Part shown: in pieces, positions 16,221 through 24,882 of the stretch
How positions within the stretch are numbered: the first letter of the stretch is position 1
How the letters are laid out: each line of letters begins with the position of its first letter
Source of the DNA: Burkholderiales bacterium
Lineage (GTDB): Bacteria; Pseudomonadota; Gammaproteobacteria; Burkholderiales; Burkholderiaceae_C
Direction: 5' to 3'
DNA: 59,173 nucleotides
Assembly: GCA_028868825.1 (NCBI GenBank)
Contig: JAGWTU010000033.1
Span: 1-59,173, forward strand
Position numbers and translations under genes: made by a program
The notes under the pieces: generated by a model
What the model was told of the DNA's origin: nothing
The model's database searches: none
What the model saw: only the letters and a program-made list of their open reading frames with translations

Positions 16221-17516
16221 ATGCTCGACTGGTTCTCCCGCCTGATGCGCCGACCCGACGCGGCACCCGTGCCGCCGGCCGGCGCTGCCGCGACCGCGAC
16301 CGCCGTCGCGCCGATGCAGGCGCCGGCGTTCGGTCAGCGCAAGCCGCTGGTCGGGCGCTCGGGGCGGGTGGAGGCCTTCGAATTGCGCCTGCCGGGGGCC
16401 ATCGAGCAGCGCCTGGGCGATCAAGCCGCCGGTGCCGCCGCGGCCGCGCATTACGCAGCCTTGCTGGCCGCCGCCGCGGGCGTGCAAACCGCTCGCCAGG
16501 CCTTGGCGCAGGTGCCGGCGCCTTTGCTCGACCGGCCCGGCGTCATCGCCCAGGTGGCCAAGGGCGTGCTGCTGTTGCCGGTCGGTGGCATGCCCACGGC
16601 CGCGTCGCTCCAGGCCTTGCGTGCGCGTGGCGCCCGTCTGGGCGTCCCGGACGGGCCCCCCGACCGCGCGCCGGGTGCCGAATTCGTGCTCCTGCGGGCG
16701 GCTGCCGGCGGCGTCGATACCCTGCTGCTGTCGGCGCAACGCTGGGCCGAGGCGCGGCCGGGGCTGCCGCTGGTGGCGCTGGGGCTGGAGAACATCGACG
16801 ATGTCGAGCGCGCCCTGGCCAGCGGCATCGCCTACGCCGGCGGGCGCTTCAACGCGGCCGACATCGCGGCACCGACGCGACCGCTGCAGGCCGGGGCGGT
16901 GCGCATCTGCGGGCTGCTCAACGATCTGGCGCTGGATCGCGACACGACGGTGGTGGCCGAAGCGGTGCGCGGCGACGTGGCGCTTTCGTATCGGTTGCTG
17001 CGCTATGCCAACAGCCCGGCGATCGGGCTCTCGCGCGGCGTCGAGACGGTCGAGAACGCGGTGACGGTGCTGGGTCGGGCCGAACTCGGGCGCTGGCTGT
17101 CGGTGATGCTGCTGTCGGCGGCCTCCGGTCGCCAGGCCTCGGCGGCGTTGCAGGAAGAGGCGCTGGCGCGTGGCCGGTTGCTCGAGTTGCTGGCTCGCGC
17201 GCGCGGCGTCGAGCAGGCGGACCGCCTGTTCACCGTCGGCCTGCTGTCGCGCCTGCACCTGCTGCTGCGGATCCCGTTGCGCTCGGCGCTCGAGCCGCTG
17301 CGCCTGTCCGACGAGGCGCGCCGGGCCCTGCTCGATCGCGCCGGCCCCTGGGCCGATTACCTGGCGCTGGCCGACGAGCTCGAAGGCGACGACGAGGATC
17401 GCTTCGGCGCTTTGTGCCTACCCTTCGGTGGCATCGACACCGTGCTGGCGCTGGCCGAACAGGCCTGGGGCTGGGCGGCCGGGGTCACGCAGCAGGCGGC
17501 ATCGCCATCCATCTAG
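16221..17516 (+). CDS. Degenerate EAL plus HDOD signalling protein
   Basis: This resembles YuxH-type proteins, in which an EAL-like domain precedes HDOD. The product is 431 aa. The N-terminal 40 residues are Ala/Pro-rich. Residues about 50-215 match the EAL barrel only loosely (VEAFELRLPG, PLVALGLENIDDVERALASGIAYAGGRF), and the catalytic EAL signature and metal ligands are missing. The HDOD domain starts near 230 (VRICGLLNDLALDRDTTVVAEAVRGDVALSYRLLRYANSPAIGLSRGVETV). It is therefore unlikely to cleave cyclic-di-GMP and may act as a sensor or scaffold. A shared terminator follows the stop. Confidence 0.85.
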   Translation: MLDWFSRLMRRPDAAPVPPAGAAATATAVAPMQAPAFGQRKPLVGRSGRVEAFELRLPGAIEQRLGDQAAGAAAAAHYAALLAAAAGVQTARQALAQVPAPLLDRPGVIAQVAKGVLLLPVGGMPTAASLQALRARGARLGVPDGPPDRAPGAEFVLLRAAAGGVDTLLLSAQRWAEARPGLPLVALGLENIDDVERALASGIAYAGGRFNAADIAAPTRPLQAGAVRICGLLNDLALDRDTTVVAEAVRGDVALSYRLLRYANSPAIGLSRGVETVENAVTVLGRAELGRWLSVMLLSAASGRQASAALQEEALARGRLLELLARARGVEQADRLFTVGLLSRLHLLLRIPLRSALEPLRLSDEARRALLDRAGPWADYLALADELEGDDEDRFGALCLPFGGIDTVLALAEQAWGWAAGVTQQAASPSI

Positions 17517-17540
17517 GTCGCGCTCGATGACCAAGCGAAA

Positions 17541-17560
17541 AGGCCCGCTTGCGCGGGCCT
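17541..17560. terminator. Terminator between HDOD-EAL gene and PEP-CTERM gene 1
   Basis: AGGCCCGC (17541-17548), loop TTGC and GCGGGCCT (17553-17560) form an 8-bp stem. On the minus strand the loop is GCAA and the stem is followed by TTTTCG, so it best serves the PEP-CTERM gene. It may also stop the convergent gene. Confidence 0.8.
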
Positions 17561-17585
17561 GCTTGCCGGTGATGGTCGCGTCGCT

Positions 17586-18407
17586 TCAGGTGGCGCGACG
17601 ACGACGCACGAAAGCGCCGCCGATGAGGGCTGCGGCCACCAGGGCCAGCGAGCCCGGCTCGGGAACCTGATTGGAGGTCGTGCCGCCGCTCGTGCTGCCG
17701 CAACCCGCGGCGCCCTTGACGCACTGGATGTTGAACAGGAAAGAAACGTCGTCGTACGCATTCGACGGCCCGCCGAGCCAGTCGTTGAAACCGAAGTAGG
17801 TGTAGTTGCCGGCGCCGATCGTGCTGCCGGTACCGTTGCCGGAAACCAGCCCGCCCGCACCGACGTTGAAGGCGGTCGAATACGCCATCGCGTTGTAGCC
17901 GCTGGCCGTTTGGCCGCCGGTCGGGCTGAAACTGGTCTGGCCGTTGAGGGTTGCCGCCTCATCGGACCAGACGTAGTACTGGGAGCTGTTCTGCGTGATC
18001 GGCGCGCCGCCCGTGGGCCCATAGCCACTGAGGTTCGTCATGTTGGCCGACTCGACGAAATAGAACGTCTGGCCCTGGGTGACGCTGATGCTGAGGAGCT
18101 TGGAGCCGAAAGAGGCCGTCTTGTTGGTCAGCGTGCTCATCGTCAGACCGCTGGAGCCCGGCGTCGTCGTGTTCGGCGACGACCCGGTATAGATGCCCAT
18201 GCTGTCGACAAAGCCGGTGGAATTGCTGGTCAGGAAGTAGGCGTTGAGCGTGCCGGTGGCGGTGGCGGTGAATTTCGCGACATAGGTCGTCGACTGGCCC
18301 GTGCCCGAGAACGGATTCACGAAGGTCGTGGCCGCCTGGGCGACGCCGGCAGTGGCCAGGCCCAGGATCGCGGTGGCGAGCAGGCGTTGTGCGGTGGTCT
18401 TCATCAT
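17586..18407 (-). CDS. PEP-CTERM surface protein, copy 1
   Basis: This is a secreted protein carrying an exosortase sorting signal. ATG 18407 gives 273 aa; the adjacent in-frame ATG at 18404 is equally possible, with AAAGG 4 or 7 bp upstream. The signal peptide ends near GVAQA-ATTF. The body is Thr/Ser/Gly/Asn-rich (FTATATGTLNAYFLTSNSTG; GNGTGSTIGAGNYTYFGFNDW), with two Cys near the end (QCVKGAAGC). The C-terminus is VPEPGSLALVAAALIGGAFV followed by RRRRAT: PEP motif, hydrophobic helix, basic tail. It is a near-duplicate of the next gene. Exosortase genes are not in the window. Expression is probably sigma-54-dependent. Confidence 0.9.
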   Translation of the reverse strand: MMKTTAQRLLATAILGLATAGVAQAATTFVNPFSGTGQSTTYVAKFTATATGTLNAYFLTSNSTGFVDSMGIYTGSSPNTTTPGSSGLTMSTLTNKTASFGSKLLSISVTQGQTFYFVESANMTNLSGYGPTGGAPITQNSSQYYVWSDEAATLNGQTSFSPTGGQTASGYNAMAYSTAFNVGAGGLVSGNGTGSTIGAGNYTYFGFNDWLGGPSNAYDDVSFLFNIQCVKGAAGCGSTSGGTTSNQVPEPGSLALVAAALIGGAFVRRRRAT

Positions 18408-18447
18408 GGGGCCTTTGCGATTCTGGACATGGAGTTGCAACTCATGA

Positions 18448-18463
18448 AGCAAACTTTGGGCTA
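18448..18463 (-). promoter_or_regulatory. Sigma-54-like promoter of PEP-CTERM copy 1
   Basis: On the minus strand TAGCCCAAAGTTTGCT fits TGGC-N7-TTGCT except that the first invariant G is A. The spacing is exact. The predicted start is about 30 nt before the ATG. Copy 2 carries the same site with both Gs. Confidence 0.5.
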
Positions 18464-18525
18464 GGTACAATTTATCCTTAAAAATCAAGTATTTAGCTTA
18501 TCAACAGAAACTTTGGTAACGGTAA

Positions 18526-18544
18526 TTGTAAGAAAACCCGACTC
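18526..18544 (-). promoter_or_regulatory. Conserved upstream element (putative enhancer-binding site), copy 1
   Basis: TTGTAAGAAAACCCGACTC (plus-strand reading) recurs, with one base changed, upstream of copy 2. It lies 63 bp beyond the -24 side of the sigma-54-like site, against 64 bp in copy 2. Constant spacing in otherwise diverged DNA suggests an activator site. Confidence 0.55.
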
Positions 18545-18669
18545 TTGCATGGGTCTTGATGCCCCCCGTCGCGCTGGGCGCATGCCCTGGGCGGTGGCTG
18601 GGAAATGGCGCCTCTGCGGTGGCCTTGCGACGCGCTGCCCGAGGTGACGGGGCGTCGCCGGAAAAGAAA

Positions 18670-18691
18670 TGGGCCCGCGCTTGCGGGCCCA
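18670..18691 (-). terminator. Terminator of PEP-CTERM copy 2
   Basis: TGGGCCCGC (18670-18678), a 4-nt loop and GCGGGCCCA (18683-18691) form a 9-bp stem. On the minus strand it is followed by TTTCTTTTC. It lies 20 bp after the copy 2 stop, so the two copies are separately transcribed. Confidence 0.8.
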
Positions 18692-18710
18692 TCGTGTCGG
18701 CGGCGACCGC

Positions 18711-19532
18711 TCAGACGGCGCGACGGCGACTCGCGTAAGCGGCACCCAGGAGGCCCAGGGCCGCGAGGGCCAGCGAGCCGGGTTCGGGTACCTGGTTGGA
18801 GGTCGTGCCGCCGCTCGTGCTGCCGCAACCCGCGGCGCCCTTGACGCATTGAATGTTGAAGAGGAAGGCGACGTCGTCGTAGGCATTGGACGGCCCGCCC
18901 GCCCAGTCGTTGAAGCCGAGGTAGGTGTAATTGCCGGCGGCGATGGTGCTGCCGGTGCCGTTGCCGGAGACCAGGCCGCCCGCGCCGACGTTGTACGAAG
19001 TCGAGTAGGCCATCGCGTTGTAGCCGCTGGCGGTCGTGCCGCCGTTGGGGCCGAAACTCGCCTGTCCGAGGCTGTTGGTGGCCTCGTCGGACCACACGTA
19101 GTACGGCGTGCTGTTGGCGGTGTACGAGGTGCCGCCGCTGGGCGTGACGCCGGTCACGCTGGTCATGTTGGCCAGCTCGACGAAATAGAACGTCTGACCC
19201 TGCGTCACGTTGAGGCTCAGCATCTGCGAGCCGAAGGACGCCGTCTTGTTGGTGAGCGTGCTCATCGTCAGGCTGCTGGAGCCGGGCGTCGTCGTGTTCG
19301 GCGTCGACCCGGTGTAGATGCCCATGCTGTCGGTGAAGCCGGTGGAATTGCTGCTGATGAAGTAGGCGTTCAGCGTGCCGGTGGCCGTGGCGGTGAACTT
19401 GGCGACATAGGTCGTCGACTGGCCCGTGCCCGAGAACGGATTGACGAAGGTCGTGGCGGCATGCGACGCGCTGGCCGATGCCAGGCCCAGGACCGCGGTC
19501 GCGAGCAGGCGCTGCTTGGTGAACATCTTCAT
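18711..19532 (-). CDS. PEP-CTERM surface protein, copy 2
   Basis: This paralogue of the preceding gene has the same 273-aa length and layout. The signal peptide is MKMFTKQRLLATAVLGLASA followed by SASHA. The opening TTFVNPFSGTGQSTTYVAKF is identical to copy 1. The body is Thr/Ser-rich, and the C-terminus is VPEPGSLALAALGLLGAAY followed by ASRRRAV. ATG 19532 has AAAGG upstream; ATG 19526 is the alternative. Differences cluster in the middle (TSVTGVTPSGGTSYTANSTP) and at the hydrophobic helix. It is divergent from the PrsT-type gene. Its promoter is the better sigma-54 match. Confidence 0.9.
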   Translation of the reverse strand: MKMFTKQRLLATAVLGLASASASHAATTFVNPFSGTGQSTTYVAKFTATATGTLNAYFISSNSTGFTDSMGIYTGSTPNTTTPGSSSLTMSTLTNKTASFGSQMLSLNVTQGQTFYFVELANMTSVTGVTPSGGTSYTANSTPYYVWSDEATNSLGQASFGPNGGTTASGYNAMAYSTSYNVGAGGLVSGNGTGSTIAAGNYTYLGFNDWAGGPSNAYDDVAFLFNIQCVKGAAGCGSTSGGTTSNQVPEPGSLALAALGLLGAAYASRRRAV

Positions 19533-19578
19533 GTTGAGTGGGCCTTTGCCAGGGGGGTTGCTAAGTCGTAACTGCGCA

Positions 19579-19594
19579 AGCAAACATTGGGCCA
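19579..19594 (-). promoter_or_regulatory. Sigma-54-like promoter of PEP-CTERM copy 2
   Basis: On the minus strand TGGCCCAATGTTTGCT matches TGGC-N7-TTGCT with invariant GG and GC ten bases apart. The predicted start is near 19568, about 36 nt before the ATG. Confidence 0.6.
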
Positions 19595-19657
19595 CTTGGC
19601 ATTCTTCGCGTAAAAACAATGAGTTGTACAAATTTCAAAACCTATGAAGCGGTCCTT

Positions 19658-19676
19658 TTGTAATAAAACCCGACTC
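19658..19676 (-). promoter_or_regulatory. Conserved upstream element (putative enhancer-binding site), copy 2
   Basis: TTGTAATAAAACCCGACTC (plus-strand reading) matches the copy 1 element at 18 of 19 positions. CATGG and TCTTG a few bases further out are also shared. The protein that binds is unknown. PrsR, the sigma-54 response regulator linked to PEP-CTERM systems, is the obvious candidate but is not in the window. Confidence 0.55.
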
Positions 19677-19880
19677 ATCCCATGGTCTTGGTTACAGACC
19701 CGGAAAATCATCGCATCGGGTTTCGGATCGAATGCGCGGGCGGCGCCTGCGATGCTAGTGATGCCGCGCCGACGGTGACCGACGCGTTGCGAGAAGGCGT
19801 TCACGATCGCCCACGACATCGACGCGGGAATGACGCGCAACGGGTTTAGTCTCGGCGACTTTGAGATGCGGCAGTCCGAG

Positions 19881-22715
19881 ATGATCCCCGTTCGAATCCG
19901 GCCCATGCGCCCGAGTAGGCCTCTGGCGAAGGCGGTAGCCATTGCCTGTCTGGTGCTGGCCGGCGGGGTTGCCGGATCGGCGAGCGCGGGCGTCGTCGAG
20001 GCCTCGCGCCTGTACGAGGACGCCGCCCGCAGCTACGCGCAGCACGACTACGACGGCGCCATCGCCCAGCTCAAGAATTCGCTGCTCCAGAACAAGAACC
20101 AGGGTGCCGCGAACCTGCTGCTGGGCAAGGCCTACCTCGCCAAGCAGGATCCGAATGCGGCCCTCACGGCCCTGCTCGAGGCCCAGCGCCAGGGCGTCAG
20201 CCGCAGCGAACTCGCGCTGCCGCTGGCACGCACCTATATCGACGTCAACCAGCCGGCGCTGGCCATCGAAGCCGTCACCGGCAGCGACATCAGTCCGTCG
20301 ATCCGCGTCGAAGCGCTGCTGCTGCGCGGCGAGGCCTACACGCGGCTCAACGAGCCGAGGCCGGCCGCCGAAGCCTTCGATGCCGCGCGCGCGATCGACC
20401 CCAATTCGATCCTGATCGCGCTCGAGGAAGCGCCGCTGCTGCTGCGCACCGGGCAGATCGCGCGCGCGCGCCAGGCGGCGGCGCGTGCCGTCACCGTCGC
20501 GCCCAACGACTACCAGGTCTGGAACATGAACGCCGCCGTGCTGCGCGAAGCCGGGGACGCGAATGCCAGCCTGGCCGCCTTCACGCGGGCGATCAGCCTG
20601 AGCCCGCCCGACAACCGCGATGCACGCATCGGACGCGCGAGTCTGCTGCTCGATCTCGGTGACGCGGCCAACGCCGCCAAGGACGTGACCGAACTGGTCC
20701 GCATCGCGCCGAAGGACGTGCGCGTGATGGCCTTGCAGGGCATGCTGGCGCGCATGCAGGGCGACACGGCGACGGCGACGACGGCCTTCGGCAAGGTCGC
20801 GACGATCCTGGAACCGGCCCCCGCCGCCTGGCTCGCCACGCACGACAAGTTCGCCATCATCCAGGCCCGCGCCCAGCAGGGCCTGGGGCGCCCGCAGAAG
20901 GCGCTGGCCGTCATCGACGGGCTGCTGTCGGCGCAACCGCACAACGTGAGTGCACGCAAGCTGCAGGCCGAGCTCTATCTGGACATGCACCAGTACGCGA
21001 AGGCCGAACCGGCGATCGCCGCGCTGCAGGATGCGGACCCCGGCGATCCGCGGCTGCTCTACCAGCGCGGCCAGGTCTATCTCGGCATGGGCCGCTACGG
21101 CCAGGCGGTGACGACGCTGCAGGCGACGTTGGCCAAGATGGACTCGCCGGCGGTGCGGCGTTCGCTCGGCCTGGCGCAGATGCGGGCCGGTTTCGAGGAC
21201 GCCGCGGTCGCGAACCTGCAGAAGGCCTTCACCGCGACCCACGACATCGAAGCCGGCGGCGCGCTCGCGGTCTACCTGATCCGGCATGGCCAGAACGCGC
21301 GCGCACTGGCCATCGGCGACGCGCTGGTCAAGCTGAATCCGCGCGACCCCTGGGCGATCAACCTCAGCGGCGAGATCAAGGGCCAGTGCGGCGACCGCAA
21401 GGGCGCGCGCGTCGCCTTCAACCAGGCGCTGGCCATCGAACCGACGATGGGACCCGCGCTGGTCAATCTGGCGCGGCTCGACGTGCTCGAGGGGCATGCC
21501 GACCAGGCGCGCACGCGGCTCGAGGGGATGATCGCCAAGGGCGATGACCCGCGCGCGATCTACGAACTCGGCCTGATCGAAAAGCAGGGCGGCCAGCTGG
21601 AAAACGCGCTCAAGCAGTTCCAGCGCGCGACCGAGGTCAGCGGCGGCCAGCGCGAGCCGACCGAGGCGATGATCGGCCTGCTGATGGAAATGCATCGCAG
21701 CGACGAGGCCGTGGTCGCCGCGCGCCAGTATTCCGAACGCTTCCCCAACGACATCGGCCTGCGTCTTTCGCTGGCCCGCGCGCTGACGGCCAAGGGCGAT
21801 CTCGCGGGCGCGCGGCGCGAGCTGACCGACGCGACCAAGCTCGCCGATTTCGACCCCGACACCCAGGTGCGCATCGGTTATCTGCAGCTCGATGCGGGCA
21901 ATCCGAGCGGCGCCGCCTACAACGCGGTCAAGGCCCTGCAGGGTCGAGCGGACGACATCCAGGCGCTGGGCCTGGGCGTTTCCGCGGCGCTCGTCGGCAA
22001 GGACGCCGCGACGGCCGACAAGTACTACCAGGTCCTGGCCTCGCGCTATCCGGACAAGAAGGAGACCCTGTTGTCCGCCGCGGCGATCGCCCTGTCGCGC
22101 CATCAGCCGGGCCAGGCGGTTTCGATCTTCGCGCGCGCGCTGGCGCTGCATCCTTCGACGGATGTCGAACTGCAGCTGGGCCGGGCGCAGGTGCTGGCGG
22201 GCCAGCCCGATGCGGCGGCGCGGGCCCACACGGAATGGTTGAAGAAATCGCCGCAGGATCTGGTGATCCGCGCGGCGCTGGCCGAGGCGCAATACCAGGC
22301 CGGCGACCTCGCCGGTGCGAAGCGCAACTACCTCGCCGTGTTGGCGCGCGAGCCGGGCAATGCGCAGCAGCAGAACAATCTGGCGAATCTGCTGCTGGCG
22401 ATGGGCGACTTCGCAGGCGCGCGCGCGGCGGCCGAGGCGGCGCTGAAGGCCGAGAGCAAGAACTCGAACTACATGGACACGATGGGCTGGATCCAGGCGG
22501 AGTCGGGCCAGGCCGAGGCGGGCCTGCCCTACCTGCGCGAGGCGCGCCTGCGCAGCCCCGACAACCCGGAGATCCGCATCCATCTGGCGCTCGTCCTGAG
22601 CAAGCTCGGGCATCTCGACGAGGCCCGCGATGAACTCGGCGCGGCGCTGCGGATCTCGCCCAACCTCGTGCAGGTCCCGGTCGTGGCGCAGCTGAAGTCG
22701 CGCCTCATCCACTAG
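19881..22715 (+). CDS. prsT: PrsT-type TPR protein of PEP-CTERM/exosortase systems
   Basis: PrsT proteins are large TPR proteins encoded with PEP-CTERM/exopolysaccharide systems; their exact role is unsettled. The product from ATG 19881 is 944 aa. It has an N-terminal signal sequence (AKAVAIACLVLAGGVAGSASA) and opens with ASRLYEDAARSYAQHDYDGAIAQLKNSLLQNKNQGAANLLLGKAYL, as the family does. TPR-like helices repeat to the end, finishing LSKLGHLDEARDELGAALRIS. Starts at 19830, 19866 or 19905 are also in frame. There is no lipobox Cys at the cleavage region, although many relatives are lipoproteins. Adjacency to two PEP-CTERM genes supports the assignment. Confidence 0.85.
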   Translation: MIPVRIRPMRPSRPLAKAVAIACLVLAGGVAGSASAGVVEASRLYEDAARSYAQHDYDGAIAQLKNSLLQNKNQGAANLLLGKAYLAKQDPNAALTALLEAQRQGVSRSELALPLARTYIDVNQPALAIEAVTGSDISPSIRVEALLLRGEAYTRLNEPRPAAEAFDAARAIDPNSILIALEEAPLLLRTGQIARARQAAARAVTVAPNDYQVWNMNAAVLREAGDANASLAAFTRAISLSPPDNRDARIGRASLLLDLGDAANAAKDVTELVRIAPKDVRVMALQGMLARMQGDTATATTAFGKVATILEPAPAAWLATHDKFAIIQARAQQGLGRPQKALAVIDGLLSAQPHNVSARKLQAELYLDMHQYAKAEPAIAALQDADPGDPRLLYQRGQVYLGMGRYGQAVTTLQATLAKMDSPAVRRSLGLAQMRAGFEDAAVANLQKAFTATHDIEAGGALAVYLIRHGQNARALAIGDALVKLNPRDPWAINLSGEIKGQCGDRKGARVAFNQALAIEPTMGPALVNLARLDVLEGHADQARTRLEGMIAKGDDPRAIYELGLIEKQGGQLENALKQFQRATEVSGGQREPTEAMIGLLMEMHRSDEAVVAARQYSERFPNDIGLRLSLARALTAKGDLAGARRELTDATKLADFDPDTQVRIGYLQLDAGNPSGAAYNAVKALQGRADDIQALGLGVSAALVGKDAATADKYYQVLASRYPDKKETLLSAAAIALSRHQPGQAVSIFARALALHPSTDVELQLGRAQVLAGQPDAAARAHTEWLKKSPQDLVIRAALAEAQYQAGDLAGAKRNYLAVLAREPGNAQQQNNLANLLLAMGDFAGARAAAEAALKAESKNSNYMDTMGWIQAESGQAEAGLPYLREARLRSPDNPEIRIHLALVLSKLGHLDEARDELGAALRISPNLVQVPVVAQLKSRLIH

Positions 22716-22804
22716 CGTTCACTGACAGTCCCCGACCCCGCAGCCGCCATTGCCGCGCGGGATCGCGCACACTGACGCCCCCGACGCACCGATGGGAACC
22801 GGCA

Positions 22805-24358
22805 ATGCATTTCCGCTCCTGCTTGATGGGCCTGCTTGGGGCCCTGCTTGTGGCGCTGCCCTGGGCCGCGCCGGCCAAGGGCCTGCCATCGACCAATGTG
22901 GCCTGGCAAAGCGCCGCCAGCGATGCCGACATCGACCGCGCCTTCGCGCAGGCGCGCACCGAGCACAAGCCGGTGCTGCTGTACTGGGGCGCGACCTGGT
23001 GCCCGCCCTGCAACCAGCTCAAGGCGACGCTGTTCAATCGGCAGGATTTCGCGCTGCTGGCGCGCTCTTTCGTGCCCGTCTTCGTCGACGGTGACCTGCC
23101 GGGGGCGCAGAAGCTGGGCCAGCGCTTCAAGGTCAGCGGCTACCCGACGACGGTCCTGTTCAACGACAGTCGGGCCGAGATCACGCGGCTGCCGGGCGAG
23201 GTCGACGCACCGCAGGCCCTCGAGCTGCTGAAGGCCGGGCTGGCCGGCGGGCGTCCGGTGCGCGCCGTGCTCGACGATGCACTTGCCGGCAAGTCGCTGG
23301 GCGCGGACGAATGGCGTTCGCTGGCCTATTACAGCTGGGATACCGACGACGGCCAGCTCAGCGCACCGTCCGAACTCGCCTCGACGCTGGTGAAGCTGGC
23401 GGTGGCCTGTCCGGCGGCCGAATCCGAGACCCGCGACCGGCTCTGGCTCAAGGCCATCGCGGCCAGCGACGACGGCCAAGGCGTCAAGGTCGATGCCGCG
23501 TTGCGCGAGCGCATGCTGGCCGTGCTCGGCGATCCGGCGCGGTCGCGCTCGCTGATGGACGTGCTGACGAACTCGCCGACCGAGATCGCGCATGCGCTGA
23601 TCGAGGGCGACGCCGCGCACGAGGCCGCCATCGTCGCCCGCTACGACGCCGCCTTGCAGCGCCTGCAAGCCGACGCGACGCTCTCGCGCGCCGACCGCCT
23701 GGGCGCGCTCACGGCCCGCATCGAGCTCGCGCGACTCGATCAAGCGAAGGACGCGGTCGAGGTGAAGCTGCCGGCACCGCTGCTCGCGGCCTTGCGCACG
23801 CAGGTCGCGCGCGACGACGCCGAGATCAGCGACGGCTACGAGCGCCAAGCGGTGATCACCGAGGCCGCCTACGCGCTCGGCCGCGCCGGACTCTGGAAGG
23901 ACAGCGATGCGCTGCTGAAATCCAATCTCGCGCGCAGCCATTCGCCGTATTACCTGATGAGCCAGCTCGGCGGCAACGCGCGCAAGCGCGGGCACAAGGA
24001 CGAGGCGTTGTCCTGGTATGCCCAGGCCTACGCGAAGAGCGTCGGCGCGGCGACCCGGCTGCAATGGGGTTCGAGCTATCTGGCGGCGCTCGTCGACCTC
24101 GCGCCGCAGGACGGCGCCCGCATCGAGAAGACGGCCGCGCAGCTGCTTGCCGACGCGGCGACCGACAGCGGCTCGTTCGAAGGCCGCAGCGCGCGCGCGC
24201 TCAAGCGCGCGGCGGCCAAGCTCGCGTCGTGGAACGCCGGCGGCCGGCATGCCCAGGCGCTGCGTCGCTTGCAGGCGCGGCTCGACGGCGTCTGCGCGAA
24301 GGCCGATCCGGCGCAGCGCGACGACTGCCGCTCGCTGCTCAAGCCCAACGCCGGTTGA
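22805..24358 (+). CDS. Secreted thioredoxin-fold protein with long helical C-terminus
   Basis: This is a periplasmic thioredoxin-like protein. The product is 517 aa. A signal peptide (MGLLGALLVALPWAAPAKG) is followed by a thioredoxin domain with the active site YWGATWCPPCNQLKATLF (CPPC near residue 63) and the cis-Pro loop SGYPTTVLF. Residues about 150-517 are helical and Ala-rich, with repeated Glu/Arg/Leu patterns that could form TPR-like repeats, ending with two Cys (VCAKADPAQRDDC). It may act on disulfides of exported proteins, possibly including the adjacent surface system; that link is inference. Confidence 0.85.
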   Translation: MHFRSCLMGLLGALLVALPWAAPAKGLPSTNVAWQSAASDADIDRAFAQARTEHKPVLLYWGATWCPPCNQLKATLFNRQDFALLARSFVPVFVDGDLPGAQKLGQRFKVSGYPTTVLFNDSRAEITRLPGEVDAPQALELLKAGLAGGRPVRAVLDDALAGKSLGADEWRSLAYYSWDTDDGQLSAPSELASTLVKLAVACPAAESETRDRLWLKAIAASDDGQGVKVDAALRERMLAVLGDPARSRSLMDVLTNSPTEIAHALIEGDAAHEAAIVARYDAALQRLQADATLSRADRLGALTARIELARLDQAKDAVEVKLPAPLLAALRTQVARDDAEISDGYERQAVITEAAYALGRAGLWKDSDALLKSNLARSHSPYYLMSQLGGNARKRGHKDEALSWYAQAYAKSVGAATRLQWGSSYLAALVDLAPQDGARIEKTAAQLLADAATDSGSFEGRSARALKRAAAKLASWNAGGRHAQALRRLQARLDGVCAKADPAQRDDCRSLLKPNAG

Positions 24359-24416
24359 CGACGGGCGGCCTTCCCTTCGAGGTCGGTTAGATTCGCGGCT
24401 CATCCCAGGAGCCTCC

Positions 24417-24782
24417 ATGCCACGTCCCGTCCTCGAAGAATCGCGCATCCACCCCGCGCTGCGCGAGTCCGTCGCGGGGCTGCATGCGAGCACGCTGCGC
24501 GAGGTCCAGGAGGCGGTGGCCGGCAATCCCGTCGTCGTCGTCGGCATGGCGATGAATCCGTATTGCCGCCGCGCACGGCGCGCGCTCGAGGGCGCCGGCA
24601 TCGCGCATCGCTACCTCGAGTACGGCAGCTACTTCTCGCAATGGCGCCGCCGCGGTGCGATCAAGATGTGGTCGGGCTGGCCGACGCTGCCGATGGTCTT
24701 CGTCAAGGGCATGCTGGTCGGTGGTTGCGACGACCTGCGCCGGCTGATCGCCAGCGGCGAGCTCCAGCGCCTGCTGGCCTGA
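24417..24782 (+). CDS. Glutaredoxin-fold protein, monothiol-like
   Basis: The 121-aa product has a glutaredoxin-like domain. NPVVVVGMAMNPYCRRARRAL places a single Cys where glutaredoxins have CPYC or CGFS, so this is monothiol with an unusual CRRA site. WPTLPMVFVKGMLVGGCDDLRRLIASGELQRLL matches the cis-Pro and GG of the glutathione site. The ATG at 24417 has CAGGAG upstream. It follows the thioredoxin-like gene by 58 bp on the same strand; both are thiol-redox proteins. Confidence 0.8.
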   Translation: MPRPVLEESRIHPALRESVAGLHASTLREVQEAVAGNPVVVVGMAMNPYCRRARRALEGAGIAHRYLEYGSYFSQWRRRGAIKMWSGWPTLPMVFVKGMLVGGCDDLRRLIASGELQRLLA

Positions 24783-24882
24783 GCAACAGCCCGCCCCTCC
24801 CGTGCCGCCAGCGGTGACGCGAAATCCGCAGCCGGCCGCCGCGCGCATGGCCGGCCGCGTGGGCCGGCCGAGAATCGGCGCC

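Noticed and set aside
19755..22712. A 985-codon open frame antisense to the prsT-type gene
   Set aside because: It has His/Arg/Gln/Asp-rich, domain-free content typical of the mirror frame of a GC-rich gene. The plus-strand frame has a signal peptide and clear TPRs.
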